Part shown: positions 22,366-34,504 of the stretch, piece by piece | How positions within the stretch are numbered: position 1 is the first letter of the stretch | Layout: each line of letters begins with the position of its first letter | DNA from: Silene latifolia | Lineage: Eukaryota; Streptophyta; Magnoliopsida; Caryophyllales; Caryophyllaceae | Direction of reading: 5' to 3' | DNA: 64,000 nt | Assembly: GCF_048544455.1 (NCBI RefSeq) | Contig: NC_133536.1 | Span: 201,441,325 to 201,505,324 of the forward strand | Translations under genes and position numbers: made by a program | Notes under the pieces: model-generated | Database searches by the model: none | Told to the model about the DNA's origin: nothing | The model's input: only the letters and a program-made list of their open reading frames with translations

Positions 22366-24674
22366 TGTTCCGGGTGTAATTCCGGAGCAGGATTGTGACC
22401 ACTTGAGCTTGTAGGATGATGTCGTTGCTTGTCTCTTCCTTTCACTCTTTCCTGTAAAGATGAACAAACTGAGGGCTCGGCTTGGTACCGAGCGTACTCA
22501 CTCCGACGCTCAAGTCAGTAAACTTAGAGAGATAAGTTGTGTGTTAACTTGGCAAAGTATATTGTAGAGAGATAAGGGAGTTTATACCGGATATTCCGTT
22601 AGTTTCTCAATGAGAGATGATGAGTATTTATAGACTTTCACCTTTTGTCACGTAGTGCCAAGTGGCGTAGCGAGTGGAAAGATCGTCTTACCCTCGGCCG
22701 AGGGACCCATGCCGGGGCGGCAGGCCTGGTTGACTCCATGCCGAGGGGACTGGATGTGAGTACCGGGGCAGCGGATAGTCCTCCGGAACCTCAACGTATA
22801 CCCACCGCCCCTTCCAGTCCTTGCAAGATGTCAGCTTAGAGACGGTGATATAACCTGGCTCAGTCTGTATACTGTACCAGCCCGGGCCGCCTAGGGTAGT
22901 CTCCCGAAGGTGGTGAATCCGGCGAAAGAGGTTCACCGTTGGGGCCTCCCCTTTAAAAAGGCACAACCATACAAAGCCAACAATCGTCCTGATGGCCAAT
23001 GGATGCAGTTGGGTCACGGCGACGTTCATGGCTTTAATTATAGCAGCAACGTATTCATTCAGAGGAAACCGGAGCCCATACTCCAGGTGTCTGATGTATA
23101 CGCCGATACAACCCTCGGGAGGGCAACAGACGGCCTGACCCTCCTCAGGGATAACAATTTTATACCCCCTGCCGAAGGAGTAATGGTCTTCAAAAAGTTC
23201 AGAACCGGAACAACTGGCGAACTTGTTCGTCCAGGCACGATCAGGACTGATCGAACAGGCGTCACCGTGCCACGAGAACTGCGGCCTCTTTACGACAGAA
23301 GGGGTCGCCTCATCATCGTCATCATCAATACCCTCCAAAAAGCTCTCATCAATTTCAGGAGAAGGAGACCTGGGGCCTCCGAACCTTATCGGGGTGACGG
23401 CCAGTGGCTCCTGCTCACCAGGATACGACGGTTCACCCCCCGGCGCAGAGGTACTGAGTTGAACATCCGCAGAAGACATGGTAACAATAAATATTTAACA
23501 ATTAAAAGTTGGGGAAATTTGTTTGTTTACCTTGGGAAAAGTGCTACGCCGAGTAACGCTTTTGAAGACTAGAGAGAAATTCCTTCGAAAAACTAAGAGA
23601 GGGAAAATGTTTTTCGAGAAAGTGAATTTTTGGTGGCCAAAATCAGGGGCTAACTGCTCTATTTATAGAGCAAAGCCCATGAAACGGACCAATCAGGGCA
23701 AAGCCCATGAAGCGTCAACCAATCAACACCGAGCCACGTGTCAAGCATGCAGCCACGCTCCTTGGCAGAATGCCAATCGACGTATCTTCTTCAACACGCT
23801 CCTTGGTATCTACTTGCCAAACGGCCCGCTGATCAACCTAGCTTGGCAAAGACCGGCGGGGCAATCAAAAAGCATACGGCACTCTCAACGTTGGTCTCGG
23901 CCAGCGCCATTTTCTTTTCCACATCGGATGTCCATTACACAACCATGTGGAGGGGGATATGGTACGGCACCGAATGAAAGCAAGCCGAGGAAGAGGAAGC
24001 CGGGGAATAAATTTCAACTTGCGCAGAATACGCTCAAAACTCATCGAAGGTCCATACCACGGCATAGACTACGCTGGGGGCAAATTGATGGGGCATATTC
24101 TGCACCCGCTGACCGAGTCAACATATTGAGCAAGGTCAAAGACAAAAGACAAAGAAAGTCAACGTATTAGACGACCCTAACCGACGCGGCCTGTCGGCAT
24201 GTCACTGGGTCTCGGCTAGGCAACTAGCCAGGTAGGGAGGCATATCCGCGTACTCATATCCAAGACCCCTCGGTATGGAGTCAACAAGGCCAGTAGGCCT
24301 ACCATGGGTCTCTCGGCCGAGGGTAGAACGGTCTTTCCACCTGCTAGCCACTTGGCCACTACGTGACAAAAGGTGAAAGTCTTAAAATACTCCTCAATCC
24401 ACATTGAGAAAACGATCTACAATTCAATCCTAAAACTCACTATTAATCTGGTATAAACTCTCTTATCTCTCTACAATATACTTTGCCAAGTAACACACAA
24501 CTTAATCTCTTTAAGTTTACTGACTTGAGCGTCGGAGTGAGTACGCTCGGTACCAAGCCGAGCCCTCAGTTTGTTCATCTTAAACAGGAAAGAGCGAAAG
24601 GAAGAGTCAAGCAAAGACATCATTCATCAAGCTTACGTGGTCACAAATCCTGCTCCGGAATTACACCCGGAACA
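22366..24674. mobile_element. Foldback / long-TIR element, unit 3
   Basis: Orthologous 2,309-bp copy. The left arm shows local differences near 22650-22720. Confidence 0.75.
22688..23479 (-). CDS. Transposon-borne protein, 'putative gypsy type transposon'-like, unit 3
   Basis: Full-length 263-codon version, differing from the unit 1 protein at only a few residues, for example P18S, A155T and G193E. Domain layout, promoter and truncated C-terminus are as described for unit 1. Two intact copies may reflect recent amplification rather than selection. Confidence 0.6.
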   Translation of the reverse strand: MSSADVQLSTSAPGGEPSYPGEQEPLAVTPIRFGGPRSPSPEIDESFLEGIDDDDDEATPSVVKRPQFSWHGDACSISPDRAWTNKFASCSGSELFEDHYSFGRGYKIVIPEEGQAVCCPPEGCIGVYIRHLEYGLRFPLNEYVAAIIKAMNVAVTQLHPLAIRTIVGFVWLCLFKGEAPTVNLFRRIHHLRETTLGGPGWYSIQTEPGYITVSKLTSCKDWKGRWVYVEVPEDYPLPRYSHPVPSAWSQPGLPPRHGSLGRG

Positions 24675-24741
24675 ACATGAACAAAGTATATCGACCCCGA
24701 TTACCATTTTACCCTAACTTGGTGCTTACACGTTTATTATA

Positions 24742-25041
24742 CTCCCTCCAATTCATCATAATGATCTCCTTTGAGATGGACACAATACTTAAGAAAAATG
24801 AATAAAAATGAACAAAGAACAAATGTGGGGTTTGTTGATAGGAGATAGAGATGAATTATTATGAGTTAAATAAGGAGTTGTGGGACCAAAACATTAAGGA
24901 AAGTAATAAAATAAGAGTAAAAAAGTTGTGTGGGGTTTGGTAATGGGAGAAAGTGATGAATAAAATAAGAGTAAAAGTTACCAAAAAAAGAAAAATAATC
25001 CGTTTCGGGAAATAGAGAACATTATAGCAAATTGGAGTGAG
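24742..25041. mobile_element. Stowaway-like MITE, unit 3
   Basis: Orthologous copy, 17 bp shorter near its right end: the segment GGGGAACATTACTTGAA is missing. Confidence 0.75.
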
Positions 25042-25104
25042 TATTTTTTTTGGTGAAATGCTTATTAAAATAAACCATATAACTCATACACCATACATTA
25101 TACT

Positions 25105-25284
25105 CAGTTAAGATCACCTGTCTCACTTTTATGTCCCATCTCATGTCCCACTACCTTAAGATCTTGACACATCACACATAAGATAATAGAAATGGTAATA
25201 ATATATATCATAGTGATTATGTGTCAATAGGAAAAGTGATGAGACACAAGATAAGACACAAAATGGGATAGAAGATCTGCACTG
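25105..25284. mobile_element. MITE with 9-bp target duplication, unit 3
   Basis: Orthologous copy with the unit 1 end sequences. It has the TGTCCCATC state shared with units 4-6. Confidence 0.7.
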
Positions 25285-25726
25285 CATTATACTCTTTCCG
25301 TCCCGATCATTTGTTATCCTATGGTTTTGACACAAAGACCAAGGAAAAGGGAAAGAGCCAATTACTAAATGACAAGTTGAATAAATTGAGTGTGAATGAT
25401 GAAATTAGATAGAAGAGGAGTACATCATAATATGACTTTTTCAACAAGGACATATGTACGTTTATTACATTTTTTTATGTTTATGTAACAAAAAACGTTG
25501 TACTTACTAAGTTGAATAGTTGTGACTCCGTACTTGATACATCAGTGATTTATTTTTTTTTATTTTTTTTTTTTGGTGAAAAAATATTTTAAAAATATAA
25601 TCTTCAAACTTTTGGTGTCCACTTTTCCTATAAAAGGCTATGATAATTGGTTATCAATCCACAACTTAAAATATTCAACAAATAACACAAACAAATAAAC
25701 GAGTTTATATTAACAAAAATAACATC

Positions 25727-28700
25727 ATGGCATCATGTGGTGCATGTTTAAATGCTCTTATGTTCATGCTTCTCCTCTCTTTTGCTTGCGTTGCTCACTC
25801 AGATAGGGTAATAATTTAGTTTCAACTATAAAAGTTTATAGTTAAGCATCTCAACTCAAATATTGTTAATTTTTCTGTTAACTTTTACTTCTCTGACAAA
25901 TTAAAATGTGTATGTATTTTATCTGCTTTTTTACGGTAATGGAAATATAACGGTGTTAACGTTAAGGTCCTTAATCGACGATAATTTTAAAGTTGAATCT
26001 CTTAACTAAAAAACTTCAATAGTATAGGTCCTTCTTACCTTGGTGTTAACTCATCTTAAAATACCCAAAATGCTCTAATTAGCCTCTTTTAAATGTTTAG
26101 TCTTTACATTTTTGATTAATTTTTTTGTAATAATTTGTCATGTCATTAACATAAACATTGTTTACTCGATCGTAAACATGTTTTTTTTTTACAAAATTTA
26201 AATGGTTTTAAAATATGAATTTTAGTAGTTTGGGTATTTTGAGAACATTTTAGTAAGTTTAAACGTATCAGATGTTTCAAAAAACATAGGGGTACCACGT
26301 AAAATTCGAAAAAACACAGTTTACTGTTGTATTTGTTTAAGAGTTTTGTGAAATTATATTTAACAAACACCAAATAAATTGGAAGGGAGAAACTATATTG
26401 TTGTGATTATAATTCTGGAAAATTAAGGAACCTTAAATAAGGAACAAAAGAAGCATCCACACGGACCACACCTCAAAGCATGGCTGAAAACATGCCTAAA
26501 ACTAGGAGCACTACTCTAAACAAAAAGACAGAATGCTGAAAAACAGAAAACATCTACCAGACAATGCTCCTTAATTTAAGGCAATGACTTGACTAAGTCC
26601 TAAAATTAAGCATACATTTGAATTATGCATTCTAACACCTCCCCTTAATTCAAATGTCACGTACACCAATTCTTTCCATGAACAGCTGATGCTTGGCCTG
26701 TGGTAAACTCTTAGTGAATAGATCAGCACTCTGATCATTTGTGCCACAGAATTTTAATTCAATTTTTCTTGAACTAACCAACCCTCTGATGAAGTGATGT
26801 TGAACTTCAATATGCTTGGTCCTGGCATGATATGCAGGATTCTTTGTCATAGAGATTGCAGACTTGTTGTCACACCACAGAATTGTAGCATTTTCCTGCA
26901 CATTTCCCAAATCTGTCAATAATTTTCTTAACCACACTGCTTGTCTTCCTGCTGCACCTGATGCAACATATTCTGCCTCAGTTGATGACAATGCAACAGT
27001 TTCTTGTTTCTTTGAACTCCATGTCACAGCTCCAGACCCAAGCAAAAATACAGACCCTGATGTACTTTTCCTGTCATCTAGATCCCCTGCCCAGTCACTA
27101 TCTGTGTATCCAACCAAACTGAACTTGCTAGACACATCATAATGAATTCCTTTGTCTGCAGTTCCAGCCACATACCTGAGTATTCTTTTGGCTGCTCCCA
27201 AATGCTGCTTGGTAGGACAGTGTAGGAATCTAGAAACCTTACTCACACTGAATGCAATGTCTGGTCTGGTGTGAGTAAGATAATTCAGACCTCCTACAAT
27301 ACTTCTGTATAAACCCTCATCTGCAGGCCCAGTGCCATCTTGCTTCTGCAATTTCTCATTTATATTCATGGGTGTAATTGCCACTTCACAGTTTTCCATC
27401 TTGAATTTCTTCAAAAGATCTTGAGCATATTTCTTCTGTGAAACAGAAATTCCATCCTTGCTTTGACTTACTTCCAAGCCAAGGAAGTATTTCAGCAATC
27501 CCAAATCACTCATCTCAAATTCATTCATCATAGAATTTCTGAATTGCATAAATAATTCTTGTGATGAACTGAGATAAATAATGTCATCCACATAAACACA
27601 TACCATGATAAATCCTGCATCAGCAGCTTTCTTTGTGTACAAAGTAGGTTCATTCTCACTTCTGCTGAACCCATTCTTGGCAAAGAATTCATCCAACCTG
27701 CTATACCAGGCTCTAGGAGCCTGTTTCAATCCATACAGGGCCTTCTTCAGCTTATAGACCTTCTGTTCTTCTCCTTTCTTGACAAAACCCAAAGGCTGAT
27801 CTACATAAACATCTTCTTGTAGTTCACCATTCAGAAATGCAGATTTCACATCAAATTGATAAACTGGCAATTTAAATTGTGCAGCTAAAGCCAGAATTAC
27901 CCTTACTGTCTCAAACCTTGCCACAGGTGAAAAGGTTTCCTCGAAATCAATTCCCTCCTTTTGAGCATAACCTTTGACTACTAATCTTGCCTTGTGTTTC
28001 TGAATGCTGCCATCTGTGTTAAATTTTGTTCTGAACACCCACTTTAACCCAATTGGCTTCTTCTCAGTTGGTGGATCAACCAATTCCCAAGTCACATTCT
28101 TTTGAATAGACTTAATCTCTTCTTCCATTGCAATCTGCCACTGACTTTGCTTTGCAGCTTCAAAGAAATTAGCTGGTTCTTCAGTAACAAGAACAAAACC
28201 ACACTGCTCATAAATCTCCTCAAGAGATCTCATTTTTCTAGGAGAAGATTCATCTGAATCTGAACCAGATGATTGACTGCCATCTGAATTTGATACATTA
28301 CTTTGGGGAGTTTCAGGTGGGGTAGCAGTCACCTGAACATCTTCATTTTCCTGAATTGTGTCACTAGAATGTTCAAATGTAAGCATTCTGTGATCTGCAG
28401 CATCATTCTCCCAATTCCATTCTTCATTTTCAGCAAATATCACATCCCTACTAATTATTACTTTCTCAGTTAAAGGATTGTATAGCCTATATGCCTTAGA
28501 TTGGGTTGCATAACCAATAAATATGCATTTCACAGATTTATCATCTAATTTTGATCTCAAATTAACCAAGGCATAAGCTAAACAGCCAAAAATTCTGAGA
28601 TGGCTTACATTAGGTCTCCTGCCAGTCCATAACTCATATGGAATTTTGTCTGCAACTGCTCTTGTTGGTGAAATATTCAAGATATAGACAGCAGTTGATA

Positions 28701-31481
28701 CTGCCTCTCCCCAAAACTCATTTGGCAGACTTCTTGACCTCAGCATGCTCCTTGCCATTTCCACCACTGTTCTGTTTTTTCTTTCTGCAACCCCATTCTG
28801 CTCAGGGGTATATGGAGCAGTTAATTCCCTCCTGACTCCTTTGCTTTCACAGAAATCATTAAATTCCTGTGATGTAAACTCTCCTCCTCTATCAGTTCTG
28901 AGACACTTCAGAATTTTTCCACTTTGATTTTCAATCATAGCTTTCCATTTCTTAAAATACTCAAATGATTCTGACTTCAATTTCAGGAAATAAACCCAGC
29001 TCATCCTACTATAATCATCGGTAAATAAGAGGAAATATTTACTCCCACCAAAAGATTCAGTTTGCATTGGTCCACAGAGATCAGCATGAACCAATTCCAA
29101 ACAATCATTTGCCCTTAAAGCCTTACCAGTAGGAAATGAACCCTTAGACTGCTTCCCATAAATACACCCTTCACATAAGCCAATTTCTCCTATATTCGGT
29201 AACCCTTCTACCATAGATTTGTTACTCAATAGTTTTAGGCTTTGCAAATTTAGATGTCCAAAACGTAAATGCCACAATTTAGTTTTGTCATCCTCTTTTA
29301 CTGTCATTGCGTTACTGACAGTTTCAACCAAATCAAGAGAAAACATCTTATTACTACCCATTTTTGTTGTGGCCACAATTTCATTTGTAGATGTATCCTT
29401 GACTACACATGAATTGTCATCAAATAAACAAGAGAAACCATTCCCCAATAATTGTCCTACACTCAACAGATTGTAAGCTAGAAGAGGAACATACTGAACT
29501 TGATGTAACAGTTTTGTATTACCTTGTTCAGTTCTGATGGCAATTGTACCAATGCCTTCCACACTCAATTTCTTATCATCTCCTAGCCTGACCAAGCTCT
29601 TCTTTGTCTCATCCAAGTCTTTGAACATTGACTTGGTGCTTGACATGTGGTTTGAACACCCACTGTCAATGTACCAGACTCCTCCCTGAGTGTTTTGAGA
29701 CCCCTCCTTTATCAGAAACAATTTTTCATCTTGTTCTGCAAAGTTAGCCTTGTGATCATTCTTTTGTTCAGCTTGATCTTTCTCCTTCTTCCAGCAATTA
29801 GCCTCCTTATGCCCAGGCTTTGTGCAATAGTAACACTTCATTGGTCCCCTTGCAGCCTGAGTCTCCTTGGCATTACTTTGAGAGGACTGGCCAGATGACC
29901 TGCCACGCCCCCTTCCTCTATAGCCTCCCCTTCCTCTGCCTCGTCCACTTGTATTGGACTTGCTCGACCTATCATTGGAATTATCTTCCTTGGCCTGAAA
30001 GGCTTTCTCCTCTTTCTTTTCTGAGGATCTGCTCACCCTTTCTTCATGTGCTTGAAGAGAACCCACCAACTCATCAAGAGGATAGGTTTCCAAATCTCTT
30101 GTTTGTTCAATGGCTGCCACCACATAATCAAACTTATGTGTGAGACTCCTCAGAATTTTCCCAACTACATGTTCATTAGTCATCTCCTCTCCATATGCCT
30201 TCATCTGCTGCACCACTTCAGTCATTCTAGACAAGTATTCTTGCACAGATTCCTTGTCACTCATGAGAGAAGTCTCAAACTCTCTCCTTAAAGATTGTAG
30301 TCTTACCTTGACTACTTTCTTGTCACCTACATATTCTTTCTGAAGAATATCCCAGGCTCCTTTCGATATGGTTGCAGCAGCAATACGAGGAAAGATTTCC
30401 TCATCTAAGGCTTGTTGGAGTATGAACAAGGCCTTAGCATCTTTCTTTCTCTTATCTTTGAGTGTCTGATCTGGTTCTGCTGGTTTGGCATCTTCAAACC
30501 CAGTCTCAACCAATTCCCACAGTTCCTGGGACCTGAACAAGGTCTTCATCTTCAACTCCCAGAACTGAAATTTTACTCCTTTAAAGATAGGCAAATTAGA
30601 GAGCCCATTTGATCCTGATCCATTCGACATTATGAACACCCTGAATCGAACCTGAAGACCTGATACCAAAATTGTTGTATTTGTTTAAGAGTTTTGTGAA
30701 ATTATATTTAACAAACACCAAATAAATTGGAAGGGAGAAACTATATTGTTGTGATTATAATTCTGGAAAATTAAGGAACCTTAAATAAGGAACAAAAGAA
30801 GCATCCACACGGACCACACCTCAAAGCATGGCTGAAAACATGCCTAAAACTAGGAGCACTACTCTAAACAAAAAGACAGAATGCTGAAAAACAGAAAACA
30901 TCTACCAGACAATGCTCCTTAATTTAAGGCAATGACTTGACTAAGTCCTAAAATTAAGCATACATTTGAATTATGCATTCTAACATTTACCACATAGAAA
31001 AACCTTTTTTTGATTATTTTTTTTTCTTATATATGTGTGAGTATATTTGTTGATATGGTTGCAGGGAAACTGTGTGTACAGTATATACGTGAAGACAGTA
31101 GATGAGACATCTGCAGGAACAGATGCGAAGGTGAACCTAAAGCTATATGACAACCAAGGTAATATGGTGGAAATAGCAGACCTTGAATTGTTTGGACTTA
31201 TGCCTAAAGGTCACAACTATTTCGAGCCTAATAATTTGGATGCATTCGCTATCCGAACTAAATGCTTAGCTAACCTCATTTGCAAAATCGAGTTGAGCCA
31301 CGACAATACTGGTGATAATCCTGCTTGGAAAGTCGATTACGTGGACGTCACCACTGCTGTTCCCCAAATATATTGCACAACCAAGGACTTTGACATTGAC
31401 GACATAATCTCGCCTATTGTTGTAAGGGACACCTGTGGCGGTGTTAAGGAATCCGTTCTCAAAATGCTAGACCTTGCTTGA
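25727..31481 (+). CDS. Secreted PLAT/LH2-domain stress protein, unit 3 (exons 25727-25807, 31065-31481)
   Basis: Both exons encode the same 165-residue protein as unit 1. The intron is 5,257 bp because a complete Copia element is inserted antisense within it (26325-30985). Donor and acceptor sites are intact, so the protein is encoded if the long intron is spliced. The element's LTRs bring polyadenylation and promoter signals on the opposite strand, which could lower or alter expression. The leader differs slightly just before the ATG (AACATC against AACAGTC). Whether a normal transcript is made cannot be judged from sequence. Confidence 0.82.
26325..26637 (-). repeat. 3' LTR of the Copia element
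   Basis: 313 bp, the downstream LTR in the element's own orientation. I compared it base by base with 30673-30985 and saw no difference. Confidence 0.95.
26638..26648 (-). promoter_or_regulatory. Polypurine tract of the Copia element
   Basis: Minus strand TTAAGGGGAGG directly abuts the 3' LTR. It is the expected primer for second-strand synthesis. Confidence 0.8.
26650..30630 (-). CDS. Copia gag-pol polyprotein, intact
   Basis: 1,326 residues from the first ATG (30628-30630) after the primer-binding site to a TGA at the polypurine tract; an upstream TTG is not used as a start because it overlaps the primer-binding site. Gag is about 1-260 and ends in an Arg/Gly-rich stretch (230-244). The zinc knuckle is C266-C269-H274-C279. 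The aspartic protease has DSG at 322-324. The pre-integrase zinc motif is H454/H459/C486/C489, and the integrase triad is D517, D580, E616 (35-residue spacing). Reverse transcriptase follows, with YVDD at 1013-1016, then RNase H with D1177, E1218 and D1254. There is no stop or frameshift. It would make the particle, protease, integrase and polymerase for the element's own transposition. Lineage within Copia is not assigned. Confidence 0.96.
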   Translation of the reverse strand: MSNGSGSNGLSNLPIFKGVKFQFWELKMKTLFRSQELWELVETGFEDAKPAEPDQTLKDKRKKDAKALFILQQALDEEIFPRIAAATISKGAWDILQKEYVGDKKVVKVRLQSLRREFETSLMSDKESVQEYLSRMTEVVQQMKAYGEEMTNEHVVGKILRSLTHKFDYVVAAIEQTRDLETYPLDELVGSLQAHEERVSRSSEKKEEKAFQAKEDNSNDRSSKSNTSGRGRGRGGYRGRGRGRSSGQSSQSNAKETQAARGPMKCYYCTKPGHKEANCWKKEKDQAEQKNDHKANFAEQDEKLFLIKEGSQNTQGGVWYIDSGCSNHMSSTKSMFKDLDETKKSLVRLGDDKKLSVEGIGTIAIRTEQGNTKLLHQVQYVPLLAYNLLSVGQLLGNGFSCLFDDNSCVVKDTSTNEIVATTKMGSNKMFSLDLVETVSNAMTVKEDDKTKLWHLRFGHLNLQSLKLLSNKSMVEGLPNIGEIGLCEGCIYGKQSKGSFPTGKALRANDCLELVHADLCGPMQTESFGGSKYFLLFTDDYSRMSWVYFLKLKSESFEYFKKWKAMIENQSGKILKCLRTDRGGEFTSQEFNDFCESKGVRRELTAPYTPEQNGVAERKNRTVVEMARSMLRSRSLPNEFWGEAVSTAVYILNISPTRAVADKIPYELWTGRRPNVSHLRIFGCLAYALVNLRSKLDDKSVKCIFIGYATQSKAYRLYNPLTEKVIISRDVIFAENEEWNWENDAADHRMLTFEHSSDTIQENEDVQVTATPPETPQSNVSNSDGSQSSGSDSDESSPRKMRSLEEIYEQCGFVLVTEEPANFFEAAKQSQWQIAMEEEIKSIQKNVTWELVDPPTEKKPIGLKWVFRTKFNTDGSIQKHKARLVVKGYAQKEGIDFEETFSPVARFETVRVILALAAQFKLPVYQFDVKSAFLNGELQEDVYVDQPLGFVKKGEEQKVYKLKKALYGLKQAPRAWYSRLDEFFAKNGFSRSENEPTLYTKKAADAGFIMVCVYVDDIIYLSSSQELFMQFRNSMMNEFEMSDLGLLKYFLGLEVSQSKDGISVSQKKYAQDLLKKFKMENCEVAITPMNINEKLQKQDGTGPADEGLYRSIVGGLNYLTHTRPDIAFSVSKVSRFLHCPTKQHLGAAKRILRYVAGTADKGIHYDVSSKFSLVGYTDSDWAGDLDDRKSTSGSVFLLGSGAVTWSSKKQETVALSSTEAEYVASGAAGRQAVWLRKLLTDLGNVQENATILWCDNKSAISMTKNPAYHARTKHIEVQHHFIRGLVSSRKIELKFCGTNDQSADLFTKSLPQAKHQLFMERIGVRDI
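30659..30668 (-). promoter_or_regulatory. Primer-binding site of the Copia element
   Basis: Four bases inside the 5' LTR the minus strand reads TGGTATCAGG. Its first nine bases match the usual plant Copia site TGGTATCAGAGC, complementary to the 3' end of initiator methionine tRNA. Confidence 0.85.
30673..30985 (-). repeat. 5' LTR of the Copia element
   Basis: 313 bp, the promoter-bearing LTR, since transcription runs leftward. Identity with the other LTR implies a very recent insertion. Confidence 0.95.
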
Positions 31482-32021
31482 GGGACATAACTTGGGTAAG
31501 AGTTAATGCAACTTAAAAGTTGCTTATCAAGATGTTTACCTAATATATCAACCATCGTGTCGGTTAAATGTTTTAGTTAATTTAGTACTACTCCGTATGA
31601 ATGAATGAATGAATAAATAAGGTTGATTACATTATCATAAATTGTGCATATCAGCGATTTTCTATCGGATTCATCACATACAAATAATCATGGGAACTGG
31701 ATACCTTGAAACAATCTAGCTACTGCTATAGTACCGGCTGGTGAGGTTCGGTCTAGTCAACAGGTTTACAAAAACAGGTAACTGGTTTTTAGTCCGGTCT
31801 TGTACCCTGTCCGGTCTTTGGATAAACAAAAAGATGGAGACTGGTTTTAGTTCCGGTTCGATCAAGTCCAACTTGAAAAAAAAAGGCACAAAAAACCTTT
31901 CTTGCCAAACCGGTCCGATCCAAATCCAAGAAAAACCTACCAAACCAGATCGCATAAAATATTAAAAACATGACAATCTCTAAATTAAGGTCTGGAAATT
32001 TTAAAATGAAGATGATAGACG

Positions 32022-32669
32022 TAGGGGCGGCCAATGAGTTCGGGAGGCCCTGTACCGAATATAAATTGGAGGCCCCAAAACTTAAATTAAATTACAATTT
32101 ATTTGCGCTCCTAAACGAAAATTATTGATCACTGTTCACCGACTCACAGTAATTGATACGAATCAAAAGGGATTTTTTTTTTGAAAAAAGGAAATGCTAC
32201 GATATATTTTAGGCATTTGTAAATAAAACAAATTATAAAATAGTATAATCTGACACCATAAAACGGTTCATTTTTATAAAATAACTATTTATTTAATGCT
32301 AACAATGATTTGTTTTTACTTAATAAAATCGTCTCATAATATAATACCTTTTAATATAATAATTATTGTAAAAAGTTGAAAGATAAAATTGTCACAAAAA
32401 AAACACAAAAATAAAAAGGGTAAAAGTGTTTATAAAAATTCTGACTGATGTGTAATAGTTTACTACTATTGTGTAGACTATAAACCAATTACATAATAAT
32501 AAAAAAAAAGTGGGGAAAGTGGGAAACAAAGAAGCAGAATAGTAGATGTCTTCTACACCGAGTATGATTTTTGACTGTATGTAGGGATTTGGCTCAAAAT
32601 TTTGAGGCCCTATTTGCCGTTGGGCCCCGGTGCAAAGAGCTGAAATGCTCCCCCTCTTGGCCGCCCATG
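32022..32669. mobile_element. hAT-like non-autonomous element, unit 4
   Basis: Orthologous copy with GATAGACG at 32014-32021 and 32670-32677. Confidence 0.85.
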
Positions 32670-33835
32670 GATAGACGAATGTTGTACTCCGTATAATACA
32701 ATAAACATACATAAACAAGAAAGTACCTAACGCGTTCACCTTGAGGGACCCTTCACCATTATTGTCCTCACTGTATAGGTGTAAAGAGCTCAGAATATTT
32801 TATACATGAATCCATGAACACAATAAGAAGACAGGACGCATTAGGCACAAAATTTAGTGGCAAAACCAATACCCATTTTTACTTGAGGGGTCTTTCACAA
32901 GGTGAAAGGGGAATACGGATGCTCGAGTGACGATACAACACGTCCTGCATTAGATGATAGAAAACATATAAGAATTACAAGCATGGTGTAAACTGTAATA
33001 AGCTAACATAGGAAAAGGATTTTGGGTGATTATTGCGAACAAAAGAGGCCAGAGAAGACGTTACTAAACACAGAGAACATACAAGAATTACAAGCATGGT
33101 GGTGTAAACTGTAAAATAAACTTGGCAATTCAAAAAGAATATGAGGTGGGAGCGTTATTGACTAAATGTGATTTGGTGCAAATGTAATGTAATGTAGTGA
33201 ATTTAGATTAGATTTTAGATCATTGTACAACAAAGACAATAATAAATTGTGCAATAATTCAAACATAGAGTAACTTCAAGATAAATCTAACAAGATCTCA
33301 CATGACTATATTTTGTCTCATAGATTAAGAATAATATCAAAGATTTCCTACGATCATAAATAATGCCAAAAATCAACGGTTACTTTTGGTGTGGTATAGA
33401 GCCATGGAGTGAGTATAAAACAACAATAATAGAGTACTTTAAGTAAACTGCATAAAAATGTCAAACCGTCTTAAACTTCTATAATAGTACTCAGTATATT
33501 TTGATTTTTCAATAATAAATTTGCCAATGTTCAAATTAGTAAGACATTCAAACTTGAATGGTTAAACGAATGTCGAAGAAAGGTAGTGAAACGTGCGATA
33601 TCTATGGAAGTCGTTGATTCTTTGACTCGTTTTATCTTAAGACGGATACGGATATATCCTCTTAAGAGACTTATTGATATTTTTTTTTTTTTTCTGCTAC
33701 ACCAAAATCTAAAATCTAGGTCGGCCAGGACATATCTCTTTATAATTTAAGAGCCAATAAAATCATAGAGTTGCATGGTACGTTTTTTCAATTGTATTGT
33801 AATGTCCATGTCACATTAATACATAACCCCCGTAC

Positions 33836-33879
<44 letters not shown>

Positions 33880-34307
33880 CATAACCCGTCTTTTTATAGA
33901 ATCCAAACAAGGAATGGTCCTTCCAACGAAAACCATATATGAAGATACACGACATCGTTGTATAAGAGAATTACCGATGAAGATATTACTATGATTCTAA
34001 ATCTGGCATTATCCCAAGAAAAATGACAATTCTTTTATATAGAATCCAATAAAGGAATGGCCCTCTCAACGAGAACCACATACGAAGATATTACTATTCA
34101 TTATGTAAAACGTGACGAACTATTCATTCATTCAATTAGGGTTTCATCTAATTACAAATACAACAACTTTGATGGACGATTCTAAAAACTCAAAAACTCG
34201 AATTTCCATCATGAAAGAGAATTTCAAACTTCATAGTCTTGTAAGGGCATAAGGCTAATCATCAGACAATTCGTCTCTTGTAAGACGGTTTTACACTATA
34301 GGTTACA

Positions 34308-34341
<34 letters not shown>

Positions 34342-34391
34342 ATTTGAGGAAAATCACCAGGCAATTTAATGACGATTAAATAAACAATTCC

Positions 34392-34504
34392 GCCCGCAAG
34401 GGTAGTCTAGTGGCTAAAACTCCCAAGGTCTCAATTCCGCCCGAGGGTTTACTAGTACGCACTGAAGTTAGCGGCTACAAATTACCCCGTCACCCAAAAA
34501 AAAC
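34392..34504 (+). mobile_element. tRNA-derived SINE, unit 4
   Basis: Orthologous copy. It has GAGGGTTT where units 1-3 have GAGGTTT, a one-base difference shared with units 5 and 6. Confidence 0.7.

Larger units (their letters stand above)
26325..30985 (-). mobile_element. Complete Ty1/Copia LTR retrotransposon in PLAT intron, unit 3
   Basis: 4,661-bp element in the minus orientation. It has 313-bp LTRs at both ends, which I read as identical, with TG...CA termini (TGTTGTATTT on the plus-strand left, TTCTAACA on the right). A perfect 5-bp target duplication TTTAC lies at 26320-26324 and 30986-30990. It has a primer-binding site, a polypurine tract and one uninterrupted gag-pol ORF in the order protease, integrase, reverse transcriptase, RNase H, which defines Copia. 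Present only in unit 3, so it arrived after that unit formed. All parts expected of an autonomous element are there. Confidence 0.97.
18224..32001 (+). repeat. Tandem unit 3, with Copia insertion
   Basis: Third copy, 13,778 bp. Without the 4,661-bp Copia element and its 5-bp target duplication it would be about 9.1 kb. It carries the poly-T retroposon like units 1-2 but shares several single-base states with units 4-6, so it is a mosaic. Its Stowaway copy lacks 17 bp near the right end. Confidence 0.97.

Noticed and set aside
26864-30612. Plus-strand ORFs of 60-107 codons opposite the Copia gag-pol gene
   Set aside because: Antisense shadows of a long, intact polyprotein gene, with no domain of their own.
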